From Rodentolepis nana (taxonomy: Eukaryota; Platyhelminthes; Cestoda; Cyclophyllidea; Hymenolepididae): a DNA stretch of 36,417 nt. Position numbers and translations under genes: made by a program. The stretch covers positions 1 to 36,417 of the forward strand of contig UZAE01000116.1 in assembly GCA_900617975.1 (NCBI GenBank), read 5' to 3'. Below the pieces are notes generated by a model. That model did no database searches, was not told the DNA's origin, and saw only the letters and a program-made list of their open reading frames with translations. Positions 1-9,351 of this stretch are shown here, piece after piece. Positions within the stretch are counted from its first letter, which is position 1, and each line of letters begins with the position of its first letter.

Positions 1-708
1 CAGTAGCTTCTCATACAGGATCAAGGCCTTCTCTTTGATGAGGAAACATATTGCGGTGCTCCCTGTAACCAGGAGCATTGCATCAATTGGTGTTGATTTT
101 ATCCCCCCAGTAATTAGTCGTAAGGCCTGGTTGGGCGTTTTCTCGAGTTGTTTGAGAATCACCACTGTAGCCGTAATAAGTGGCTCACAGCCATGCAACA
201 TTATTGGCTGAACAAACATCTTGTAAGTTGTGTCGAGAGTTGAGCGTGCACAGCCCCATACGCTACCAGCAAGTCGCTTCAGTACATTCAGTCTATTAGA
301 GACCCGTTCTGCTACTTTAGCAGTGTGACTTTTCAGGTTAGCTTGGTGTCAAACGTCACTGCGAGATAAGTAAACTCGTTTTTTATATAGAGAGATATCC
401 TTGCATACTAAATGCAGATTTATGCTGTGGTGTGCCAATGAAAATGTTTGAAATGCAGTTTTCGCGGTGTTGATAGCCATTCCATTGTCGTCGCACCAGT
501 TTACTAGTAGTTTAAGTGCATAATTTATGGCACTTTCCGTCCCCTCTTGAGCGTTTTTCTCAGGGGCGGAATACCATAGAACGAGATCATCTGCATAAAG
601 CAAACACTTGATGCCCGTGGGCGTTGAAAAGAGAGCAGCTTGTGACAGCTCCCTGTGCTGGCCTGTTCGTAAAAGATTAGATTTGAGCAGATCGTTTATA
701 ATTACCAA
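1..708 (-). mobile_element. Jockey-like LINE, decayed reverse transcriptase fragment (runs off the left edge)
   Basis: The minus strand reads as the second half of a non-LTR retrotransposon reverse transcriptase. An open stretch at 349-708 contains INDLL, then the catalytic box YADDLVLW (YADD codons at 586-597), then NWCDDNGMAIN and KTAFQTF, which are typical thumb-side motifs of the jockey/I group. After a stop and frame change near 349, homology continues at 1-330 with ERVSNRLNVLKRLAG, SVWGCARSTLDTTYKMF and NQALRLITG, interrupted by further breaks near 90-100. The element is therefore broken by several frameshifts and cannot make an active polymerase. Its 5' side is truncated around 708-720, close to a hairpin at 721-749. 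The 3' side lies outside the window. It looks like the same lineage as the LINE tail at 36062-36417, but the two fragments do not overlap, so this cannot be confirmed here. Confidence 0.88.
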
Positions 709-720
709 TCATGCTTAAGG

Positions 721-749
721 TGATTGGCGTACGCTGCGTCAGCCAATCA
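721..749. repeat. Two-tier inverted repeat (hairpin) at the LINE truncation point
   Basis: TGATTGGC at 721-728 is perfectly complementary to GCCAATCA at 742-749. Inside the loop, ACGC and GCGT form a second short stem around a single T. The hairpin sits just beyond the point where recognisable reverse transcriptase sequence stops. Its role is unknown; it may mark a break or insertion junction. Confidence 0.5.
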
Positions 750-808
750 TGAGCATATTTTCCATTCACAGTTTACCTCATTGCCCAATGTAAATAATCG
801 ATTATGTC

Positions 809-814
809 TTTATT
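809..814 (-). promoter_or_regulatory. Poly(A) signal AATAAA for the coiled-coil gene
   Basis: TTTATT on the plus strand reads AATAAA on the minus strand, 138 nt beyond the stop codon at 952-954. It gives a 3' untranslated region of roughly 160 nt. It is the first canonical signal I see downstream of that gene. Confidence 0.5.
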
Positions 815-951
815 ATAGTAATCCCAGGACTTGACCAGTCACAGCATCAACGATACTTAATAAATGAGAAAAGCCAGTTCCTATACAAGATATGTTCACA
901 ACAAATATTCACATTCAGTATTTACAAATAAGCAAGCAAAATAAATCACAA

Positions 952-1424
952 TCATATCGCCGCTTCTTCTGCAGCATTAATACTCATATGCTCAACTTGT
1001 CCAGGTAAGTCCGAAGTGGTAGGATTCTCATTCTTTACATTGCTCACATTCTGCTCAGTTTGATGAACTTCTTGTAGTGGCGGTTCACTAGATTTTTCCT
1101 CAGCCGGTTGGGTCTCCTGTTGAAGTTGCTGTTGTCTCTTAGCTGCTTCAGCTGCTTGTCTCATCTGTTCTTCAATGCGCCTGAGGTTGCGATCTTCTTG
1201 AAGTATCTTATCCAGACGCGCAACCCGCCTCTCACGAACTGGCCTAGCAGAACTACCGAGTGGACGTTGGGCTTGGGGCAATGATGAAGAAGACAGCGTC
1301 TCTGTATCAAAGTCAAACTCGGTAAAATCGGGCTGATTCTCGGGGGGATTAGACAGTGCGTCATTCTTCTTTTCAGAGGCCTCATTGCCAACCGCATTCC
1401 CTCCTTCATTCTTTTGTTCTGCTT
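952..1424 (-). CDS. Last coding exon of an unrecognised charged coiled-coil protein
   Basis: The minus strand is open from 1424 to the TGA at 952-954, about 157 codons. The exon starts after a strong acceptor, a pyrimidine-rich run ending TTTTAG at 1425-1430, with two bases completing the previous codon. The first ~60 residues are polar and acidic (FTEFDFDTETLSSSS). Next comes a basic stretch (RPVRERRVARL), then a strongly predicted coiled coil, LRRIEEQMRQAAEAAKRQQQ. A low-complexity Gln/Glu/Pro tail ends in EEAAI. Methionine 1281 is internal to the exon and is not the likely start. Upstream exons should lie to the right on the minus strand, but I could not identify them. I do not recognise the family. 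Composition, open length, splice acceptor and poly(A) signal together make it a convincing gene end. Confidence 0.65.
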
Positions 1425-2491
1425 CTAAAATAGAAAGAGAAACATACTAGACAATCAGCCTTCATCGAATGCCTCCCTGAAGAATGGTTTTTTTTTGAGG
1501 AGCAAATCCAACCGACATCTTAAGAAAGTTACTGAGGGCGGACAAAATGCAATTTGGGGAGATCAGATATGAACCTAAAAACACCTCTACATAGGTCCAC
1601 TCCTCTTTGTTCTTACAACTTAATTGATACATCATTTTGGCAGCGGTCAATAGCACTAAGGCCTCGGGGCCTCGCCTTGGTCATAGAGTAGAAACAAACA
1701 ACGAGGAACGGGAAAGTGATATTGAGCGCTTGCACAGGACCACCTAATATGTTGTGTTTACTACTTCTAAATAAAAAAGTAATATTAATTTACCTTGCTG
1801 TATTCATACGAAATCTCTTTAATCATGCGCAACCTGCATAATCACCTACTAGGTGTTAACCATGGCATTATGTTGAAATGATTTTCAAGTTAAAAAAGTG
1901 GTACTATTTTTGTTAAAAATTCATATAAACAAACTTAAGGAAGCCCTGTTAGCTTAAAATAACAATAATCCTCTTATCTTTCGACCATGACTCAACTAAG
2001 ATTAGAATAGGAGCATCCATAGAAAGTATCCATCTTCTTATTGTTTGTCCTGGGATTTTATGACATATTCTAAGAAGTATTCTATGAACATGGTTAGTTA
2101 GTTCAGAACTGGACCAAAACAATAATTGATAATGCAGAGATTTACTAGGTCAAATAAATGGTGACAAATTTCCCTAGTGATCCCTAAAAGAAGATCGTAA
2201 AAAGAAAGAGTAAGTGTGAAGGAATGCCAGCTTAATCTGAGGATTTGGGGACTTAGATGAAATAGAGTACATCTGATTCCGTGACTCCCACTTGTAGTAG
2301 AACTACGCCCTCCTAACGAAATTTAACGGACTAGATGCCTGTAAAGCTACGTTACACTGACACGGAAAATGAATTCTATTTAACGACGAACACAGAAAAA
2401 GGGGAATAAAACCTATTCAAGTGCCGATTGCGCATAGAACCAGATGTATTTTATCAGAAGATGGATATCTCCGTGATTATAATTCTTCGAC
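1425..2491. other. Non-coding interval, probably intron or 5' sequence of the coiled-coil gene
   Basis: It begins with the polypyrimidine tract and acceptor of the minus-strand exon. A minus-strand open stretch at 1462-1656 continues about ten codons further but has no convincing splice sites or family resemblance. Nothing else is identifiable. Confidence 0.4.
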
Positions 2492-2816
2492 GGGGTGTGT
2501 GATAGACTTACCTCCAAGTGGTGCACCCAGGGCAACGTATACTCATACGGCATACAAGTCAATTAACCGGCAGTCAACTTCAGACTCCAAACTACCATCA
2601 CCCCACTGTATGCCAAATTCGACTACTTCAACCGTACTCACCTCACCTTTTTTCCAATTTTGTGTCTGTCTCTTTTACATCTTTGAAACTCTTTTCTATT
2701 CCGCATCTCCCTCTCGACTTATTTCACTTTGATGTTCCTCCCCCTCTGTGTAGCCTGAAGTCAACTAAAGGGCTATCGATAACTATCAGATCGCCTGCCA
2801 TTTTTATAAATCTTTA
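2492..2816 (+). repeat. SINE copy A, full length
   Basis: It opens with the family head (GGGGTGTGTGATAGACTTAC), passes through the pyrimidine-rich body, and ends with the family tail (CGCCTGCCATTT, then TATAAAT). The CCACGTGG box of the head is mutated to CCAAGTGG. No clear target-site duplication remains, so this is an older copy. Open frames across it are chance readings of the low-complexity body. Confidence 0.85.
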
Positions 2817-3938
2817 AATTCATAATTTGTTGATAAAAGAAATTTATTTCTTTGTTTATTTATATCAGTATGGTTGATCAGGTGCCTGCCGGAATAAACG
2901 CTAGTGGAATGAATTAGAAAAACATAATTTTTTTATCAATAAACCTCAGTATTTATTATTTAAATTCGAACTTTTTCAACGCTCTGGTTACTGTCTCAAA
3001 AGTTGGAATTGTAAATGAAAATAGCTAGCAATATTTTTAAAATGCAGTGTTTTTCTTTAGTTGAAAAACTTGTCTAAATTAGGAAAAACTGACAAAATTC
3101 ATGTATGCTGAAAAGGTATTAAGAGAGGTATACATTTGCAGCCAAGACAATCTTTTCTTTGCACAAATTTTCGAGTATTCTCTACCTTAGGATGCAATTT
3201 CCCTCAATACTCATTTGTCAATTAATCAAGACCATTAATATAGAGCTATATACCTACTGGTAAAAAGCGTATCACTATTAGCAATAATTGTTTGCAAATG
3301 AATTACATATATCATGTCAGTGACAAATAGGAAGGTGAAAGTTTCCAAAATTAACTTAATTGAGTTTATCCTGAAGTCGGGACTTGAAAGGCTACTTAAT
3401 CATGCGTCAAAATGACTATTTGAAATTTCGATTGCACTGGCAGTTAGGTTATAACTTTCACATATGCTAAATCAGACGACCAATTCTAATTATTGCATGA
3501 TTAAGCGAAGTCTTAATTTTCTCTTGGGTACGACAGATCGAAAAATTTCCGCTAATGGGTAAGAAGAGAATGATTAATATAATGAACTGTTACTTTTGGA
3601 TATAACCCTCTTTTAGAAAATGATGTTTGAGAAAAATCATAGTGGAAATTAATATCCTAACATGGGAAGAGTTAAAGACGAGGTTGCTTGATGTGGTAAG
3701 CTAAAAAATCAACCCAATTTTACAAAGCTTTGCACAAACTTGATCGCAATTTTATATTTCTACTTATTATGATTGAGTAGTGACATTGGTCAAAAACCAA
3801 TTTGAAAAGGAGTAAATTTTTACCCAACATAATTTAGAGGAAATAAAAACTCTCTGCGCTTAAGCAAAAGTTTGTACAGGAATTTCATTTATATAAAAAA
3901 CTATCCATCCAGTCATATATATATGTATATATATAAAA
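2817..3938. other. AT-rich non-coding interval
   Basis: No gene or repeat is recognised. The end (about 3913-3937) is a TA-rich simple repeat into which SINE copy B inserted. Confidence 0.5.
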
Positions 3939-4336
3939 CGGGTGTGCGATAGACTTACCTCCACGTGGTGCACCCTGGGCAACGTATACGCATACGACTA
4001 AAAGTCTATTGATCAGCGGTTAGCTTCTGACTTCTAACTACCATGGCCCAACTGTATGTCATATTCGACCCCTTTCACAGTACTCACCTTATTGTATGTC
4101 ATATTCGACTACTTTCACAGTACTCACCTCAACTGTATGTCATATTCGACCCCTTTCACAGTACTCACCTTACCCTAATCTCTGTCATTGCGGCTATCAC
4201 TTTTACATCTGCAAATCACTCTTCGGCCCCCCTCTTGAATTTTTCTCACTTTGATGTTCCTCCCCTCTGTGATGTTCGAAGTCAGCTAAGGGCTAATGAT
4301 AACTATCAAATCGCCTGCCATTTGAAATAGATATAT
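3939..4336 (+). repeat. SINE copy B, with an internal 3 x 40 bp tandem expansion
   Basis: It has the family head (GGGTGTGCGATAGACTTACC, with CCACGTGG intact) and the family tail (GCCTGCCATTTGAAATAG). It is about 80 bp longer than its relatives. The reason is that the unit beginning ACTGTATGTCATATTCGAC occurs three times, at 4051, 4091 and 4132; other copies have it once. The flanks are TA-rich, so the target duplication cannot be defined. Confidence 0.85.
4051..4170 (+). repeat. Three tandem 40-41 bp units inside SINE copy B
   Basis: Units start at 4051, 4091 and 4132. Each runs from ACTGTATGTC (ATTGTATGTC in the middle unit) to GTACTCACCT. They are nearly identical, so the expansion is probably recent or kept homogeneous by slippage or unequal exchange. 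Confidence 0.85.
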
Positions 4337-5106
4337 CTTTAAAATATAATTGCGTTTTGAAAATGTAAATATTTATTGAACTCTCATATTAATAAATTGA
4401 AAGGAATTAGCTCACGCCTGTAAGTCAAAACAATTTATTTTGTATGTGTGTTCAGGTTTCATATTCAATAAATGTAGAAGCCAAATTTCTCTTCAAGTGG
4501 CAGAAATAGATTTCCTTGCTAGTGTTTGCAAAGTTCACACATAAATGAAATAAATTGGGCAATTAAATTTGCCTACACTGCCAAGCGATTTTGAGTCAAA
4601 GTGTGAGATATTTTAGCCTAAACTTTTGATGGCTCGAGGTTTTGAAGCATTAGTATTAAATTAGATCATATGATTTGCAAAATTTCACCCAATGCCAAAA
4701 AATAGCACTGCTTTTAACCCTTATTACCTCTCATAATACAGAGTCATATTGTATGTTTCATTATAATAATTTAAGTTACCAAATTTATGCTTTTAATACT
4801 GGTTATGTAGCTCAAAGAATATACTATTGGCTACTCTATACATGCTAAACATAATTGATACTTGCCAGATATGAATACACGTTATCATGCATCAGTATTA
4901 CTAAAAATTGAAATCCCAGAAGAAGTTCACTTTTTATTATGACCAACGACAAAAAAATTGTTAATTCTATAAAGTATCGAAAGCCAATTAACAGATTAAC
5001 CAATATATGATAAAGCTGAGCGGATAAATGAGCTTGTCGTAGGATTTCCCAAATTACATAGAGTACTTTTTAAGTTAATTTCAATCCCTCGATTATGTCA
5101 TATTCA
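4337..5106. other. AT-rich non-coding interval
   Basis: No coding region, RNA gene or repeat is recognised. Confidence 0.5.
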
Positions 5107-5119
5107 ATTAATTAAAAGT

Positions 5120-5436
5120 TTATTATTATTATATCAAATGGCAGGCGTTTTGATTGTTATCATTAGCCCTTTAATTGACTTCAGTCTTCACAGAGGGGTA
5201 GGAACATCAAAGTGTAAAAAATTTAAGAGGGGGGGGGGGGGAACAGAAGAGTGTATCAAAGACGAAGGTAGATAAGGTGGAAAAAGGTGGGATGAGTACT
5301 GTGAAAGTAGTCGAGTATGAAATACAGTGGGGTCATGGTAGTTTGAAGTCAACTGCCAGTTAATAGAATTTTTTTTGCCGTATGAGTATACGTTGCCCAC
5401 TGTGCACCACGTGGAGCTAAGTCTATCACACACCCC
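5120..5436 (-). repeat. SINE copy C with target-site duplication
   Basis: This is an antisense copy: tail first (TTATTATTATATCAAATGGC), head last (CACGTGGAGCTAAGTCTATC). It is flanked by related 13-mers, ATTAATTAAAAGT at 5107-5119 and ATAAATTGAAAGT at 5437-5449, matching at 11 of 13 positions, consistent with an aged target-site duplication. The donor-like GGTAAGT seen in other antisense copies is changed to GCTAAGT here. A run of 13 G lies at 5229-5241. Confidence 0.88.
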
Positions 5437-5449
5437 ATAAATTGAAAGT

Positions 5450-8400
5450 CATCGTCCTGGAATATAACTTTCACCACTTTTAGCCTAGATTCCAGTAGAT
5501 GCGTGACTACGATTTTCAATGTCTCTTTGCCTTTTTAATCAATTAAGGAAGGGCGGCGTGGGGGTTTGGGTGGGGTCCGACAGGTTTTAAATTGCAGAGA
5601 CAAAATAATTCCAATTTACATTCATCTGTCCTAGTTTTTCAAATGCTAACACGATTATGAACATTTCGGTTCCAGTATTTCTTCGGATAAATTCATGCAG
5701 AGTTTATTTTATGAATTGCTTGGATTATAATTTTTTGCCCTTGAAAAGACCTATTACGAAATCAATTTGGGTCAATTTTTCGACAATTTAGTATGTTTTA
5801 TATGCTTATATTTTAGATAGAACGTTTATAGATAGAAAAGCTTCTAATTGACAGGTTTTTGTTTAAATGCGCTTCATTTCGTTTCAATATATTTATGTAA
5901 CAATTGACCAAACTAAGCTTATCAACAAATACATTAATTTTACTATATATACATATTATCTAATTCAACGGTCTTAACAAGAAGCTGGAATTCCATGACA
6001 AAGCTTGCGTTAAGGTCATCAGACCTGAAACCCATTAAGTTGCAGATCATTCTACCAACTTAGCAATATTATACCCTTTTCCCGAATCCACTGGCCCTTG
6101 CTCTCAAATGTCCTATGGCAAAGCGATTCCCAGATTGGCGCTAAATCTTTACTTGTACTTCGTCTATATCCTTGTTGCGTTTATCTCTGTTTGATTAAAA
6201 GTTTCACATTCTCCTCAAAGTGGTATTATTACTACATACTTTACCTCTTGAATCTGCTCCGTCCGTATTTGGCAATCTTCGTGCTATGCTGTCTTATTAA
6301 CAGTTCCCCAAGAATAAAGAGATCTTTTAAAATTTAAATGTACTTTCACTGGTACATGAGCATGTTGGTATTGCTTAGTGGAACAGATTGGGAGTAAGTG
6401 GGACTCATAGAAAGTTTAAAATAAAAGATTCACCTTTTAATTTTATTATAATTTAACATATGTACTTTGATAAGGGGGAGGGGGGGGGTCCTTCATGAGT
6501 AATTTCTTTTTGATCTAACGCAACGATCCACCCTTAATAAATTTATATCACTCGTTATATTTTTCTCAAAGTACCTTTTTACAACAGTGTTGATAATGGG
6601 GTGAAATAGCATGTTCAATCGATAAAATTGAATCTACATTAATAATTTTTCTAATTAAAATTCTACTTGCTTTTTTGATTTCCCACGGTTTCACTAATAA
6701 ATGGAAATGATTCTCTTAAATGTCACTAAACATAATGGAACTTCCTGAACAAGTATTTCCATTTGCTCTCCAATATGACATTTAATTACTAAGAACGACC
6801 GTGTTGATATAACCGACAAGAAAGTGTGAATATGAGTTTCAAATAATGCTTTATGAGATTTTATTTATAATATTGAAAGATCAATATTTTAGACATTGAT
6901 CACGAAATTTTAAAAACCGAAGGAATTAAAATGTTCAGACAAAATATCAACTGACAAAGTCCTCGGTTGTGAGTTCGGTTTGAGAATCACATGAACCTGA
7001 GTCGTCTGGAGTTCCACTGTCTGAAGACAGGAGAAAACCCCCATCTCTGGTACTCTGACGGTTTTATAGAACAAACTGCAAATTATATCTTGATTTTGAC
7101 AATTAACCACGAATTTCTAAGAATTCATTAAAATGCCTTTCACTTGAAGATAGTAATCGCAAAATAAAATTTTTTTTGGACACAAATAAAAACTTATAGT
7201 TTGAATAAAATATTTGCAATTCCTTCCAGTTCCATTTTTAATTTTAAATGTTTAGTTCCACTCTGTCTACTTCTCTTCGGTTTTAAGCCAACTCTCGCTA
7301 GTTTAATCGGTTAACTGCGGAAGATTTATATGCTCCAATTCCGTCAGGTGTCAAAATTACCTTAGCGTATTGATTAGTCAATATACTGCAGAGTTTACTG
7401 CAATATAAAGATGAGCAAGTTTATTTGCTTCCACTAATACACCTCGGACTTTTGGATATGAACTTTAATACTAAATTCAATAAAACAGCAAATATCTGCA
7501 TTTCTGATTAATGTGCTAATTGATTTTAGAAGAATATAGTAGGCAGGCAGTTGATTTGCTATTTTAAATGATAGTTAACATAGTTTGCTTCATGAATAGA
7601 CGCAAAATGCCAACTATTCCCTTTCAATTCTGCCACAAATGACAATAAAATGAATCGGGGTAATTTTAAATTCCACTTTATGGATTTTATCTGCTAAAAC
7701 ATTTTATGCATTCAAATTTTCGAGTCTAGTCTTATGGGAGTTCCTTTGTGAACTGATAACTAACTAATGTTTTCATCATAGTCCTGTTCTTTCACGTTAT
7801 TTTCGTTTAACCTCGCTGATTATTTGAGGCATAAATTTTGGCCTTTTGTGAATTCTCCGTAAAATTTGCTAATAAAAAGAAAAAATCCTCTTGGAATATG
7901 AACGAATTGGCCTTACGGAATACAATTTATATTCCCTATCCCAGTTAAAATGAAAATATAACTAAATATGTATAAATGTATAGCAACGAAAGGAGAAAAA
8001 ACATAAGGAGCTAAATGTTCTTGGAAGTCGAGATAATTGACTCTTTTTCTTTTTTTAAATTCTTTGCAGAAGGGACTTCGAAAGTGGGGTTTTGGAGAAG
8101 GGGTGAGAAATATCCTACGGTAAGTATGTTCTTCTGCTCATGCTCCTTTGAAAATGAGGAAATTGAGTCCTTTCAATTCGAATCCAATTAAATGTCGAGG
8201 AACGTATGCAAAAGACCTATAATATAATAGCATTTATTAACTCAACTTGGACAATATTTCATTAGTTAAACCAGCTTTGTCCTGCATTCTGTGACCAGCA
8301 GATTAAAAAGCCATCAAACTTAAATAGTAATAAGAATGGATTTTGAAATCGTTGCTACCTCGTATAAAAGTAATGGTTTCAATTGCACACTAATGTATTA

Positions 8401-9123
8401 CATTCACGTTTAAATTAAATTATAATGTCGTTTTGAAATAGAAAAGCTAGTTGTGAAAGTATTTATTATCTTGTAGTGTGATTAAATATAATTCTAATTA
8501 AAATAAAATAAACGTCAATTATGCTCAAGCATGATTTTATTTGTGCAGTGCAGTGAATTGAAAATCTTAGACATTACATGATTTTTTTCCAAAATCTCCT
8601 TTGAAAATGAAGTACTTTAAGTAAATTTAATTAAGTACACCTCGAAGATTGGAACAAAACGTAAATTTTTAAATGTGAAAATTGACAGTATTTCATGTTT
8701 TATTATAAAATGATATAGATATTACATATAGTTAGGTAAATTAATAATTAATAACAATAAATTTCAAATCTTATAATATAAAATTTATTTGTAAATCTGG
8801 TTAAATGTTACTTAATGGAAGAGGCTTCAGTTCTATTAATTATTTGTTTAAATCACGGTTAGGCAAAATCAACTCAATTAATTTTATAAATTTAAGAACA
8901 AATAATCTAAATAATATATTATATTCTGCACTTTTGCTATTTTAATTCACTGTTAACTTTTATTATTTGTGACAGCATACAATTGAACGGAAAATTAACC
9001 ATTTTGAGTTGAAAGGAAGAGAATATGTTGTTATGCATACAATTAATAATTATTGTTTAACGTATGATCTTTTTCTATACTCTATTTTTTGCTGTAGAGA
9101 CTGGTTAAATTAATTCAGAAAAC
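5450..9123. other. Long AT-rich non-coding interval
   Basis: I find no convincing gene. Short open stretches at 6098-6337 and 6910-7110 look like chance. There is a G-rich tract at 6474-6488. The missing 3' exon of the light chain gene at 9124-9351 should lie somewhere here on the minus strand, but I could not locate it. Confidence 0.45.
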
Positions 9124-9351
9124 CTACCCATAATATTCTCTAGATACGAAACAATCCCAGGAAGGTCCATATCTCTCATTGCATCTTTCTCGAATAAACC
9201 GGCACATGTTCTTTGGATGCCATCCATTATTCAGACATTCAACCACCTGTTCAATAATGAACTCCTTCATTTTTCTTGACATATCCGCAGTGGAAATGTT
9301 AATATCGTAGACCCTTCCTGAATGTCGACCTCTGTTGTATCGGCTTGCCAT
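9124..9351 (-). CDS. Dynein light chain, LC8-like (5' exon)
   Basis: The translation begins MASRYNRGRHSGRVYD and continues with the LC8 pattern: ADMSRKMKEFIIEQVVECL (helix 1, compare ADMSEEMQ in LC8), then a second helix with FIRERCNERYGPSWDCFVSREYYG, matching the conserved KYxPTWHCIVGxNFG segment. LC8 proteins are about 89 residues, with a final beta-strand pair of about 25 residues. Here the frame reaches a stop right after EYYG, where the DNA reads GGGTAGGT, a good 5' splice donor. I therefore read this as exon 1, with the C-terminal strands in an unlocated downstream exon to the left. Canonical LC8 residues His and Gly of WHCIVG are replaced (WDCFVS), as in divergent flatworm light chains or tegument-associated members. 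The N-terminal Arg-rich extension is unusual. If no second exon exists, it is a truncated pseudogene. Confidence 0.75.
   Translation of the reverse strand: MASRYNRGRHSGRVYDINISTADMSRKMKEFIIEQVVECLNNGWHPKNMCRFIRERCNERYGPSWDCFVSREYYG

Noticed and set aside
1462..1656. Minus-strand open stretch of 64 codons (extends about ten codons further)
   Set aside because: No convincing acceptor or donor, no family resemblance, and it lies just upstream of a good acceptor, so it is probably intronic chance.
2503..2511. SINE head derived from U1 snRNA, because of ACTTACCT
   Set aside because: Only eight bases match the U1 5' end and the sequence diverges at once; it is better described as the complement of a splice donor.
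2421..2817. Overlapping plus-strand open frames with HTAYKS, LTSPFF and similar strings
   Set aside because: They are readings of SINE copy A; the same peptide-like strings recur in every SINE copy, including 4043-4330, 5188-5433, 18617-18826, 27456-27727 and 33658-33885.
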